This document shows, in pieces, positions 46,217 through 58,307 of a stretch of DNA of 64,000 nt. The notes beneath the pieces are model-generated. The model saw only the letters and a program-made list of their open reading frames with translations, searched no databases and was not told the DNA's origin. A program made the translations under genes and the position numbers. The stretch's first letter is position 1. The number at the start of each line of letters is the position of its first letter. This DNA is from Pseudeuparius sepicola (Eukaryota > Arthropoda > Insecta > Coleoptera > Anthribidae): NCBI GenBank assembly GCA_963920635.1, contig OY987301.1:13112501-13176500 (forward strand), given 5' to 3'.

Positions 46217-46224
46217 AGGACAGG

Positions 46225-48000
46225 TATAGGGGTAGGAATTAATATAATAATTTTTAACATAATACCACAGAAAATACATTCGGTGATAATACTTAGGTAC
46301 TACCTGAAAATTTCAGTAGACAGGTACTTGCAAATACCTAAATTTTATTGAAATGGTAAGCCACCATTAAGATAACTCACAAATGAGTTTTCGGTTTGGA
46401 TGATTTCATTATTACCTACCTATGTTATCTGGCATTAACTAATTTTGTACATGGTGTTTCAGTTAAAATAAATTGATGGTTCAAAAACTAAACTTGTTTA
46501 TAATTTTTCGAGGAAGTCGAATATGACCAAACGTAATATACATAGTGTTGCTAAAAAGTTACCTTCTTCCAAAAAATGCGCAGTTTAATTTTAATACTTA
46601 ATATTAGTAATAAATATAAGGGAAGAAACAAAAAATTAAAGATTTTTATTTCTTACTTCCGGTGAGCTTTACTTGGTCAGATTTTTGAGCCACCCTGTAT
46701 ACTTTGGTTTTTTAGGTTCCTCATGTTCTTCCAATTTTATTCTAATCAAACATAATTTTGTATGGTTATCTCTTATCTCTAACAATAATCAAGCAGCGAA
46801 TTTTCATTTTTTGATCAATTTCGTCAAATAGGATAAATTTAGATATATCTTTTCATGGAATCCTAAAAACCTATTTTGTTTCTTTCTCACAATGCTAACC
46901 ATACCTAGTTTATACATATTTTTAGCATTGAATGCAAATTTTGGAAAAAGTTTTTTTTTAAATACCTAACTTTTTAACGACATCCTGTATATTAAATTTG
47001 ATGTCGTATTCGAATTCCTCGGAATATTCTACAAAAGTGTAGTTTTGAAAAAAATGTTCAGCAAAATTTTTAAAAAAAACTGACCAACAATAAATTTATC
47101 TTTAAAATTATGGAGAAAATTGGGTTTATCTTGTTAACAGTTACCTAGATGCCATAAATTAAGGCAATTGGAAATTCTGAATGTATGCTTTGATTCGGAA
47201 CATAGATTTTTGGTTAAAATATTAATATGTAAATATATTTAATCATTATTCCTGAAATATTTATTTCTATATATTATTTTTGACCAATAAAACGTACGTA
47301 CCTAGATATCAATCTAGGTTAAAATAATCGAATTATATCTATCTGTTAGAGACAGCAATAAATGTCAAAAGCAAGTTTTTGTTTTAAATTAAAAGTAATG
47401 TCAGAGTTTACTAGATCAGCCACGAGAAAAAATGCATACGAAAAACTGGAATTATTTTTATATTTTTTATAGCCATTTCGGACTCGGAGATAGGAGTGTA
47501 TTTAAATTTTTATAAAAAATTATATTAAATAAATGGATTCTTATTAATTTTTAAAATTTTAATAAAAACTTTACATAATCATTTGACAAAAAGTGAAATT
47601 TTGCTTATTCCCTCTCACCACTTTTGTTTTGTTTTTCTTCCCGTTTAAAGCCATAAATATGTTCGTACCCTCGAACGAAACACCCTCATATCGCATATAT
47701 TAAAATTACATGCTTTCAGGGTTTGAATTATTACATTTGGAGAAACAAGGGGGCAGGTAAATAAGATTTATTCATAGACTTCACAGTACCAAGCGAAAGT
47801 GGAAGTAAGTAATATACGAGGGTCCTATATCATCCAAAACACTATTGTGGAAAATGAATGTTTACAGAACATTGCTATTCTTTGTAAAAGCCAACTTTAA
47901 CCATTATAGGTTCCTACATTGTGTCTGCGGATTATAGTAATTACAAAGAGGACATTTTCAATATTTGAGTTTTTGACAAAAATTCCACTTCTCGGAGAAT
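46225..48000. other. Intergenic with decayed MITE ends
   Basis: ATGGTGTTTCAGTTAAAAT at 46452, GAGCCACCCTGTATA at 46690 and TTAACGACATCCTGTATA at 46976 look like ends of one or two degraded CAGGGTGT elements. Pairing of arms is weak. No gene seen. Confidence 0.35.
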
Positions 48001-48007
48001 TATTATA

Positions 48008-48416
48008 ATCTAAAAACGCTCTTTAATTGTACTCTAGATTAGAATATTTCATGTCGTTAGAATTCCCTAAGCGGCGGCCATGTTGATATTATTGATAGGT
48101 GTCGGAGGACAGGGCCGTAATCAACAGAATTTACGTTTTACGCACACGAATCCTAAGTTTGAATAAATAGAAATTAACATAAAACTCGGTTCTTTGCAGC
48201 ACAGAAAAAGGCTATAGTTATAGTTTCCGTGTTAGAGCCACAGAATATCAAGGTTAAGGTTAGGCATTAGGCATCTGTCACAAGTTCTAAACATTTCTGC
48301 CAGACATGCTAAATACGCCCCTGGAGGCGCCCGAAACAATGCTGCCAACCTTGTATTACCAAATTAAAAATGTAATTTCCTAATTTCCAGTGTACCATTA
48401 AAGAGCGTTTTTAGAT
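48008..48416. mobile_element. MITE, 26-bp TIR with TA duplication
   Basis: ATCTAAAAACGCTCTTTAAT at the left and ATTAAAGAGCGTTTTTAGAT at the right, each next to TA. The body carries GCGGCGGCCATGTTGATAT (YY1/Pho-like) and GGCGCCCGAAACAATGCTGCC. Confidence 0.85.
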
Positions 48417-48539
48417 TAGAAACTTTTCTTCCAATAGCTATAGAGTGTGTACGCGGATTAGTGTTCGGAAGGGAAGAATTTTAAAATAGTTGAAAAAGTA
48501 AATATTCCTCGTTATTTTAAAACCTCATACCTACCTTTC

Positions 48540-48835
48540 TCGTAATTGCAATATAACGCATTTTAATCCGCGCGCGCTTAATTCATCTCAAATTAAAAAA
48601 CTTGGGACGTCAAAATTTATCCCATTATTAATTGTGTAATTTTATTATAACTCGGAAAACACGGGGGGAGATTTTAATTCGAAAGAAGTTATAGAGGGTT
48701 GCGTTGCGTGCATTTCCCGCCCAATATCTAATTAGTTCCACTTCGAAAATGGCAATCAATCGCGCCGCAGGCGTCACACTGTCACTGTCGGATTTGCAGG
48801 ACAGGTTCAGGGATATTCAAGCCATATAGGTAAAC
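48540..48835. promoter_or_regulatory. GC-rich non-coding island
   Basis: TTTTAATCCGCGCGCGCTTAA, TATTAATTGTGTAATTTTA, TATCTAATTAGTTCC and CAATCAATCGCGCCGCAGGC lie within 300 bp. No open frame of note. Candidate enhancer with homeodomain words. Confidence 0.38.
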
Positions 48836-49269
48836 ATTTCCAAATGCTAGTCACAAAAATATATGCGAACCTGGTTAAAGGGAACTTTTGTAAAGAGAGT
48901 TTTAATTAAAACGCAGCCGGCCCACCCTAAAGTTTATACATTGTGATTCACTTTTTATGTGGCGAAATCCCAATAATATAAAACTCTTTTGCAGTATACT
49001 TTTTTTGAAACAAAACCTTCATTTTCAAAATACAAGGCTATTTTTTTTAAACGTAATGGAGTATGTTTTTATCCTATGTTTTATAATGAATGTAAATATC
49101 CAAAAAAAAGTGAGTTTTGGAGAAAACCATGAAACTGCACATACCTACCTAAACTTTGCATCAAATCTGACAAACTTTCTGTTAAGATTTTTTCTTTTTT
49201 TCTTCTTTTTCATTCGTCTGGAGAACAAGTGTAGATATTAGTGCCTAAAAAAACTTCTGAGATTTGTTC

Positions 49270-49510
49270 TGGAGTTGCGAAAACTACGTAACTAGTCGGA
49301 ATTCAGGAGTTAAATTAAATTGTAATCAGTCTGGTCGTGATGGTCCAGACAATTGTCAACGGCACGGGAGTTCCATTAAACTTCCCCACACGTTAAAGAC
49401 ACCGGGAGTTCGGACGGAGTTTAAACGAAAACTTCCGCAATTCCACCTAAGACGGAGAGCAACCTGGCGATTGATGTTGGATGTTTTGTCGTTCAACCCC
49501 GTCTGATTTG
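49270..49510. promoter_or_regulatory. GC-richer non-coding island
   Basis: GACAATTGTCAACGG, CCACACGTTAAAGACACCGG and GGCGATTGATGTTGG. An 80-codon plus-strand frame crosses it without domain features. Candidate only. Confidence 0.3.
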
Positions 49511-51100
49511 GAAATTGCTTTCCATGCCTAGATAATAATTATCTTTTATTAAAAGGTGCTTCCTAGAGAAAGATGAGACGCTGAAAAAAGATATAGAGTT
49601 CCTTAAATTAAAACTACTATAATTTGATGTTAAGAAAAATATAAAAATACATTAAGTATATCGTATTAAGGATACCTTGTTATTATTGCCCTACAGGTAT
49701 TTAAAATGATTTAGCTGTACCACAACTTTAATGTGCACGTAGTCCCCATAAATTTTTAGCAAATTATGTGATCAGAATTTATTATGGTTATTAAATACTA
49801 ATTCGCACGGACTACCCACAAATTAGTCTCGGAGATAAACAAGCTAACCAAAACGATTAAAAAGTTTTCTCTGCTAAAATAGGAGTTGCGTTTAACCGTG
49901 CCAATTCAAAAAGCAGAAAAGTAGAATTCAAATAAATGTTTTTTCTACATTCCTCGGATGGCAAAAATTCAGTTCGCATTTTGTTGTAAATTACATTTTT
50001 ATTACAAAATGACGTGATAGAAGCATAGAAATACAGTAGATATCCTTTTAAAAAACTTCCTACGACGATTTACATAATTTGCAAAATAACACTGATGTTA
50101 ATTTCTGCTTTAAAAAACATGAAAAATTACCCACTCAAAAGTAGTCACGTGACTTTCGCTATCTGTAAAAAAATACATTTTTAAAAATATTCGTAAGATA
50201 CGCTTATCTTATATGTTAAAATTTCAAAAATATCTACTTAAAAAGTTGTTTCTTCTTTAGTTTAACATAGAAGTTACAACATTTGAAATATGAATACTCT
50301 TTTAAGATAGTTTATTTTAATATACAGTGCCAGGCGGAAAGTCCGCATCATATAGGATTTTTTTTATTATTTAATTTCAGAAAATTTTGATGTAACTATT
50401 AAAAAAATGATGTCTAATAACTTGCTCAAAACCAACCACCTGGTTTTCTTTACCTGCCAAATTTGACATTTTTGAAAAATATATTTTGGCTTACTAAAAT
50501 TCACTGGAATGAAATACAATGTATTTAGAAAGAGAAACAAAAAATAAAGGTATTTTCTAGAGGTCTGAAATCTATCCCTATAAAAAGAATGCCATTTTCA
50601 GGAAAAAAATCCGATAAATATAATACTTGACAAATAAATAAAATGACGCACGTCATTTGTCATAATTCTTAGGCGAAAACAACTGGCAACATCAAAATTT
50701 AGTTCAATCAAATAATAATAAAAAATGCCATATGATGGGGACTTTATATTAACTTTTTGAAAACCTTAAAACTTGTGAAAACTATTTATGCAAGAATAGT
50801 AATAAATTAATATATTATCAGACTGTTATAGTAGAGAATCTAATATCTATGACGAATTCTTTAAAAGTGTTATCCAAAGAAAAACAAAGTTAAAAATATT
50901 ATTATATTTTTTAATATGGTTTCCGTTATTTGATACAATTTTTAGTAAATCTTTCTGAACAAATATCGATATCTACTAATAATTATTGTATTTTTATAGA
51001 AGTATCAATTATTACCGATTTGCCTAAAAAGTACAAAAAAATACGGGTAATTTCTGGCCTGAGTTGCAAATAAACGTAATAAATTCGTATCGTATAAGTA
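49511..51100. other. AT-rich intergenic
   Basis: ACAGTGCCAGGCGGAAAGTCC at 50324 and a partly inverse CATATGATGGGGACTTTAT at 50729 may be remnants of a Tc1-type MITE. Nothing else seen. Confidence 0.3.
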
Positions 51101-51109
51101 CACTAAATA

Positions 51110-51430
51110 CACCCCGTGTGAAGCACAAGTAGCACGGCGTTGTGTGCTGAATTCTGAATTCTCTGCGGTTTTTAGCATTCTCAAGACCCTCAAGAGCGAA
51201 TTAGAACCAAGCGGCAGGCGTAAGTATATGTATACTATGCCGGTTTTCGCCTGTGTGGGAATTGGCGCATTTAAATATAAAATTAAGCAGAATAATTCGC
51301 CCCCTGGTGAATCCAGTGATACCGCAAAGCCATAAAGCATTGAACACAGATATATTTGGGGATGCTGCAAGGGGATTGTCGGCTTAGGTCCCAATCTGCA
51401 TACGGGAGCTTATTTGAATAATAATGATGG
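51110..51430. promoter_or_regulatory. GC-richer non-coding island
   Basis: GGAATTGGCGCATTTAAATA, AATAATTCGCCCCCTGG, and CGAATTAGAACC words, with frames open on both strands and no domain. Candidate regulatory block. Confidence 0.28.
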
Positions 51431-51689
51431 CTGTCCACAGTTCACAGCACGGATAGTCACAAAAGAAATAGGTAATTAAACATTCATTTGTAGTCTTCAC
51501 GCGAAAACGACTATCCCCCTATTATTTTCCCAATTTTTGATGAAAGAAAGAAAAATTTTATTTAAAAATTGCACAATACCTATCGGGCTTTAGAAAGGTA
51601 GGCTTGCGAATAACACCCGGTATATCGTAAAAGTGGGCAAAATATGTTTTGTTTTTAATAATTAACACCCACATATCGATACATTTTTG

Positions 51690-52010
51690 CCAAAACATCG
51701 TAAGTGACAAATTTGGAAAAAATGGGTTTTTTGAACTACGTAACTACCAAACAGTCAGGCACCTTCCAGCAAATTATCGTAAGGTAGAATAGCATAGTCT
51801 TAGAGAAAAAAACCGAATTAAGTGTAACGTAAGTCACATAAAAATGTAAATAAATTTAATTTGTATATGCGAAAACATCGCATGGTCTCCAAAACATCGT
51901 AAGGTGCAAGTCACGTGGTACAAAAAGTGCTACTTACGATGCGGCGAAGTGTTTTACGACCTTTTAGTTCATTGTGTATCACTGCGGGGAGTTAGAACGT
52001 AAGTACCACA
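51690..52010. repeat. Cluster of CGTAAG words
   Basis: ACATCGTAAGTGACA, TTATCGTAAGGTAG, AACGTAAGTCAC, ACATCGTAAGGTGCAAGTCAC, the inverse CTTACGATG, and AACGTAAGTACC all fall within about 310 bp. They are irregularly spaced, so this is not a simple tandem array. Confidence 0.55.
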
Positions 52011-52144
52011 AAATTGTTTTAATTGTTTTCGTTGAGATTTATAGGAAAACATTGTGGGAATGTAGTTCTAATTCAAAATTATCAATACAACGTAGTTTTC
52101 TATAAGTTATAAGGGTTTCTAAGTAGATAATTTTATTGGTGTGA

Positions 52145-52164
52145 TATATATATATATATATATA
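52145..52164. repeat. (TA)n microsatellite
   Basis: Ten TA units. Confidence 0.9.
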
Positions 52165-52718
52165 ACGGTTGCTAAATAATTTATTACATCTGAAGTGAGT
52201 CGTAGAGTCGACTAGAATTTAGTAGCCAGGAAAGAGGTTTCCAAAAAATCGAAAATTTCAGTCCTGCGCCAATGCGCGGAAACTATAAAACTTATCTAAA
52301 ATCTGATTGGTACACCAAATTCCTCTCAAAAAAGTAGTACAGTGACGTGAGAACCGCAACCCTCTAGCTTTAATAATAACCGAGATTTTTGAGAAAAACA
52401 CCCAAAAACACCCAAAATGGGACACCCTGTACATCCTGTACAAATTTTCAGATCTATTAAATAAATGGTTCCGAAACACTCTGTAAGTGCTAAAAATTTG
52501 TTAAAAATATAAATGTACCATTGCAGGGGTCACTCTGGATTACGTTCAACGTGTTTGTCAACTTTAAGCACACTCTAACATTTTTCCAAGTACTGCGATT
52601 TCCTTCTGGTTACTTTCACTTCGTTTCTTAACAACGCAATTGACTAAATTTGCCCTCTGGATAATTGACAGATCGATTGAGTACCTACTTGAACCAAAGA
52701 TTAATTATTGACTTGAAC

Positions 52719-52752
52719 CATTGAGTAAAGGAATTTATTCCTTTACTCAATG
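52719..52752. repeat. Perfect 15-bp hairpin, 4-base loop
   Basis: CATTGAGTAAAGGAA and its exact inverse around TTTA. The word ACTTGAAC occurs twice just upstream and CTTGAACG just after. Confidence 0.85.
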
Positions 52753-52789
52753 CTTGAACGTAGTGCCATTTCAAAGAAACTTAGGCGTA

Positions 52790-53215
52790 ATATCTCCGTT
52801 TTGAGAACATTTTCGAGGATGGCGACTGAAAGTAACTATCTCTTTAACATTCGTATCTACTCTGGTGGCGATATCGCCAAGGAAATTGGGCGTTTTATCA
52901 TTTTAAAGTAGAAGCGTCGGCGCATCATTTTTTACCGCCCACCATTATTCAAAGACCAGCGATTCATCTCGCCAGCCTAGCAGAGGCCTACACTAGTGGG
53001 TTCGCGCTACCTCGCTGACAAATGCTGTGGAAACAACACAATTAGTATAGTTTAGTGCGACATGGCACCAGCAGGGGATTTATGACTCGGCAAGAGCGGT
53101 AATTACTCTTGAGAATTTTGAAAGTAAAGAAAAAAATGCAAAACTTGTCTTTCGACTGCTCACCAGCCCTCAGCAGTATTTTTATGCTAACTTCAGTATC
53201 TTTATAAAGGGTGTC
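52790..53215. other. Moderately GC-rich intergenic sequence
   Basis: Contains GGTGGCGATATCGCCAAGG (palindrome GGCGATATCGCC), TTTTACCGCCCACC and CGATTCATCTCGCCAGCC. No coding region recognised; possibly another regulatory block. Confidence 0.28.
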
Positions 53216-53231
53216 CCAATTATATTATATA

Positions 53232-54552
53232 CAGTGTGTCCCACTTAAGGACTGACCACCCCTGTAAAATTTTTATATAGAATAGAGCTCCAAAAATGGC
53301 ATTAAATGTATAATTCAGGTTCGTCGTGCCTTAAATTCATGGCCCACTGAGACGGTGTTTTAGTGCTGAAATTTCGAAAAGTAGGTACTATTAGGGATTT
53401 TTTAGAGGAAAATCAATGCCGGATTCTTATTCAGCGTTGTTCGAAACCCAAACGTACCAATTTGCATTACCATAGCTCTACATGGTGTTTCAAAATGTTT
53501 AGTGTCCCACTTAATTAGTGACCACCCCTGTAAAATTTTTATTTTTAGCACGATTTCATAAACTTTTTTTTTGTTGGATAGAGCTTCAATAATGGCATTA
53601 AATGCATAATTCAGGTGCCTCGTGCGTTACATTCATGGCCCACTGAGACGAAGTTTTAGTGCTGAAATTTCGAGAAGTACCTACTATTAGGGACTTTTTT
53701 AGAGAAAAATTAATGCTAGATTTTTGATTGAATTGAAAGGACTGAAATTTGAGTTTATGTTATGTTGTGTTGTTTATTCATATATTTGATGATATTAAAT
53801 TAAATAAAAAAATTGTTCGCTAGTAAATTTTTGAAAGAATATAGTGTTCCTCATGAATATTTTAGTGACCAACTTACCAGAAATTAAGAAAATTAATTAC
53901 AAATTAGTACGTTTTTGTTTGGAACCTCTCCCTGCATATAAGAATCCGGCCTTACTTTTCCTTTTAATTTTTTTGGAGCACCCTGTGGAGCTATGGTAAT
54001 GCAAATTGGTACGTTTGGGTTTCAAATAACGCTGAACAAGAAATCGGCATTAATTTTCCTCTAAAAAATCCCTAATAGTACCTACTTCTCGAAATTTCAG
54101 CCCTCAGTGGGCCATGAATTTAACGCACGAGGCACCTGAATTATGCATTTAATGCCATATTTAAAGCTCTACCCAAACAAAAAGTTTATGAAAATCAAGC
54201 TATAAATAAAAATTTTACGAGGGTGGTCAGACTGGTCAGCCCTTAAGTGTGGCAATAAAAATTTTGAAACTCCCTGTAGAGCTACGGCAATGCAAATTGG
54301 TACGCTTGGGTTTCGAACAATGCTGAATAAGAGTCTGGCATTAATTTTCCTCTAAAAAAATCCCTAATAGTACTTCTCGAAATTTCAGCACTAAAACACC
54401 GTCTCAGTGGGCCATGACTTTAACGCACGAGGCACCTGAATTATGCGTTTCATGCCATTTTTGAAGCTCTATCCAACAAAAAAAAGTTTATGAAAATCGA
54501 GCTATAAATAAAAATTTTACAGGGGTGGTCAGTCCTTAAGTGGGACACACTG
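53232..54552. mobile_element. Four-armed palindromic element, 1.32 kb
   Basis: CAGTGTGTCCCACTTAAGGA and its inverse CCTTAAGTGGGACACACTG bound the element, with TA outside. Each half contains the same ~200-bp arm twice in tandem: left arms at 53232-53420 and 53500-53710, right arms at 54050-54235 and 54345-54552. They share ACCCCTGTAAAATTTTTAT, GCCCACTGAGAC and TCCCTAATAGTAC words. The central 53720-53940 is unique. Confidence 0.88.
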
Positions 54553-54961
54553 TATGTCATATCATGCTAAAAAATCTCATTTTAAGCAAAAAAAATAATA
54601 ATATGAACATATAACTTGGTTTCAATAGGTTGTGGGAACATGTAGGAAATTTTGTTTTGTTACGTTGACAGCAATGAATAACACATCGGCCTCCATTCTA
54701 TAGCCTTCCATGCTCTTATAAACTGTACCAAATTGCAGATGGTCGTTTCCAAAAAAAAAACCTTGTTTCTTAAGATTAATTTTCACACCCTGTATCTTTC
54801 TTATTAAGCGTTTTTGAACCTATGTTCGTTGACTGATGTATTAAAGCTGGAAATAAAACGTCATCAGAAGTATGTTGGGTGCCTGTATAAATATAATTTT
54901 ATTTACAACTAGCTGAAAGATTTATTTATTTGAAAGGGTATTTTTAAAATACTAAAATATA

Positions 54962-55060
54962 GATACTAATGACACTATTTTAAAAGTTATAGCTGCTAGA
55001 AGTTAACAAATGTATAGTTAATTTAGCAACTATGACTTTTAAAACAGTGTCATTAGTCAT
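54962..55060. repeat. Hairpin just before the next element
   Basis: TACTAATGACACTATTTTAAAAG pairs with CTTTTAAAACAGTGTCATTAGT across a 40-base loop. Confidence 0.75.
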
Positions 55061-55067
55061 TAATATA

Positions 55068-55780
55068 CATAGTGTCTCACTTAAGAGTGAAACAACCTTA
55101 TAACTTCTTTAATTTTTAACCGACCAGAGGTCATCTACCAAGGGTAGATGGCATTGTTGCCTACTTATTTCCAAAAATTTAGTTGTCTATATCAAAGTCA
55201 AAGCCACCTGCGATGCCACAATCGAAGCTAAAAATCCGATAGTCATATTAGGCTTTTTTTTTTTCAAAAAAATGTACAAAAAAAAGTTGTTCAGAATCGA
55301 TCCAAAACCCTAAATCAAAAATTTTGTCAAAATCAAAAATATTAAGTAAAAAATTAAGTAAAAATTAAAAAAGTAAAATTTGTTTTGTAGCTTTTAATTT
55401 TATTTTGAAATGATTACTTTTTGAAAACACCTACCCTTCAAAACTTCCATGACACACTTTTTTTAAACGCAGAAATTTCTTAAATTGCTATTTTTGACCT
55501 TTAATTTTTTATTTAATATTTTTGATTTTAAGAAAATTTTGGATTTAGGGTTCTGGATCGGTTCGGAACAACTTCTTTTAGTAAATTTTTCTTGAAAAAA
55601 AAATGCCTAATATGATTTTCGGATTTTTAGCCTCGATTGTGATTGACTATGGAGTAGGTAACTAATTTTTTGGAAATAAGTAGGCCACAATGCCATCTAC
55701 CTTTGGTAAAAGTTTCGTTCTGGTCGGTTAAAAATTAAAGAAGTTATAAGGTTGTTTCACTTTTAAGTGATACACTCTAC
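55068..55780. mobile_element. Palindromic MITE, 0.71 kb
   Basis: CATAGTGTCTCACTTAAGAG at the left is mirrored by CTTTTAAGTGATACACTCTA at the right. Arms pair over more than 300 bp (CTACCAAGGGTAGATGGCAT against ATGCCATCTACCTTTGGTA; ACCGACCAG against CTGGTCGGT). The right end is slightly decayed. Confidence 0.85.
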
Positions 55781-56335
55781 ACATGCGTATTTATAAAATT
55801 CTAAAATGTTGGGTGCTTTTTGGGGTTTGAAAGAACTCTATAAAATAATATTTAGGTAAAAATGGCAAAAAATCATGAAATTCTTTATTTATGTATGCAA
55901 TACGTCAATCTTTCTAAGTTGCCCCCCCCCCCAATCATATTTTCAAAATGTGGTCGTTCCATTTAAAAAAAAAGTTATGGCTTCTTCCAAATAACAAAAA
56001 ATGACGATCATTATTATAGTTAAATTCAACTTTGGCTACACCATACTATATGATGGGTCACTATATAGTAGTTATCTCCATATAACTCAACTTCGGAGAG
56101 TATGCAGAAGAAACGGAAACATCACTGATTTTCCAAATGTTTGCAATTATAGGAAATATCAACGCCGAAACCAATTTTCAAAGAAAAGCAAGAAGGTACC
56201 TACCTACATTATCTCTTAAAAGTGGGTAACATGATGTATAAAAAGGGCCATTACATTAAAAAACGAAACTTAGTAGGAATAGAGCATGTTAATGTGGGAA
56301 ACCCCATACTTCTGAATACCTACTGCCAATTATTA
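55781..56335. other. Intergenic with poly(C) tract
   Basis: Eleven C at 55922-55932. No gene or repeat end recognised. Confidence 0.4.
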
Positions 56336-56339
56336 TCCT

Positions 56340-56720
56340 CATTTGTTAGTGGCAAGGAGAGTCAGGGGAGAACAAAGCAGAAAATGGGACGCCCTTGTTC
56401 GTAGTTCGGCATGTCCGCCCACTTCAAAAATACGAAATACGGATAATGTGTCGGTAATTTGCATGCATTACAATATTCCTAAAGTACAGGAAGGAAGCTC
56501 GTTGGCACGGAGTAACACATGGTGTGCTATTGCAATATCTATTTATGATTTCGCGCTGTTGGAAGGCTCCGAAACCAGGTCAAGTGTTCAACACGGCATA
56601 TGTATAAGCGCACGGTTTGTCGTGTGTATTCACAGCGGCACTTTTCCAACAAAACGGCGTAGATTAACCTCCATAAAACATGCCGTACCCTATTCACCAC
56701 CTAAAATCACAGTTGATGGT
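56340..56720. promoter_or_regulatory. GC-richer non-coding island
   Basis: GTCGGTAATTTGCATGCATT contains an octamer-like ATTTGCAT. CGGCATGTCCGCCCAC and GCACGGTTTGTCG also occur. Overlapping frames without domains. Confidence 0.28.
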
Positions 56721-57289
56721 TCTGACGACTAGTCTACAATTGTATTCTATAGGGACCTTCAGGGGTTGTAGGTTCCTCCCATTAAAAATATTGGAGAAAA
56801 GTTATTTCAGCAGAAGCTCTGATTCCTACTGCCAAAGTCAATGTTTAATATTGGACTACATAAAACCCCAGCGTGTTTATTTTAATTTAAAAACTCGATT
56901 TAGCCGAAATTATGAAGAGGGTCCTACTTTTTTTCAGTTGATATTCAAAAAAGTGTTTGCTGAAACAATATTTTGTTTGCTAAATTATACGCTTTCAACA
57001 GAGCATGCGAATTTTAATACTTTGTGTTTATAATTTATCGCAAAATGTATATTTGAAAGATAATAAACAGGTCGTAGCTACGAACGTGGTTTAGTATAAA
57101 ATTCTCTTTTATAGTGATAGACCAGAAAATAAACTTAAGAGAAGATGAACACTTAAAAGTTTTTATTGACCCTTCGCTTTAGAATTAACAACTTGGGAAG
57201 GTAATAAGGTAACTATATAAACTTTAACTTTGGAGGAGTCAAATAAACGCAATATTATAGTTTGAAAACCACTAGAAACAACTTTCATT

Positions 57290-57667
57290 GAGAATTCAAC
57301 GCCTGCCAATATGAACCAATGAAATGACATAATTTTTTAAATATTAACCAATCAGGTGATGATTTCAGCGATAATACCACTACTGGTATTTTCAGGGGTA
57401 ATATAACAAGTGGTGTGCCTATTATCGATAATACCTTTCGTTAATTTTACGAATTATAATCCCAAAGCTGAAAATACCACGACTGCGCAGCACTAGTGCA
57501 AATTATCGCTAGCAGAGGCATATCATTGGTTGGATTTTTATGGAAGGAGCTACCTTATTGGATGCAAGCAGTATGAGGGAAATAATCGCTGAAATCATCA
57601 CCTGATTGGTTAATATTTCAAAAATCATATCATTTCATTGGTTCATATTGGCAGGCGTTGAATTCTC
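57290..57667. mobile_element. MITE with ~80-bp TIR
   Basis: GAGAATTCAACGCCTGCCAA at the left and TTGGCAGGCGTTGAATTCTC at the right. Pairing continues to CAGGTGATGATTTCAGCGAT / ATCGCTGAAATCATCACCTG. The interior segment 57494-57590 is duplicated outside the element at 58364-58459. Confidence 0.88.
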
Positions 57668-58307
57668 GTATGTAATATCACAAGTGCCGGAAATTGTATC
57701 GATAATTTTTTCGAACGCTCTATTTTTCCTAGAAAGATCATGAGTATAAATTGGTCCTTTATTTTCTGATAAAATCCCAAGAGCCAAGCTCCAGAGATTT
57801 TATCTCTGAAAATAAAAGCCCAATTTGTACGAGTGGTTTTGCTAATGGGCAAAATAGCTCTTGAGAATAAAATTATCTAGAAAAATTTCCGGCAAGAGTG
57901 GTATTTGTCAAGATTATTTCACGAATTCGATCTAGTATTCTCTGCTTTTTTATTTTCAATTTCTGTATTAATTTTTTCTATGTTTACATTTCCAAAACGA
58001 CTATATTTGAACGAGGGTATTGACAGCTTCGACTGTAGCGTTCGAGTAAATAAACAACATGACGCTTGGATATCCAAAGCAAATGCCATTAAACACCCTG
58101 TTAGCGTTGGTTTATTTTATGAATGTGTGTCATAAATTTAAACGGAGATGGAGGTTTAATAACAACAATTTAGCAATGTAAAAGTTATATAAATTCATTG
58201 GTATAATGCTCAATAATACCGTAACATAATTTATAAGCTGCATAATTTAGAACAGTGTAAAGCACACCAATATTAAGAAGTACGTGTTTGTATCGAACAG
58301 ATTGGCG

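Noticed and set aside
51005..51394. 129-codon minus-strand ORF
   Set aside because: No recognisable domain, no splice or promoter support, overlaps another open frame on the plus strand.
56343..57033. 129- and 117-codon plus-strand ORFs
   Set aside because: They overlap in different frames, lack domains and lie in an island-like block.
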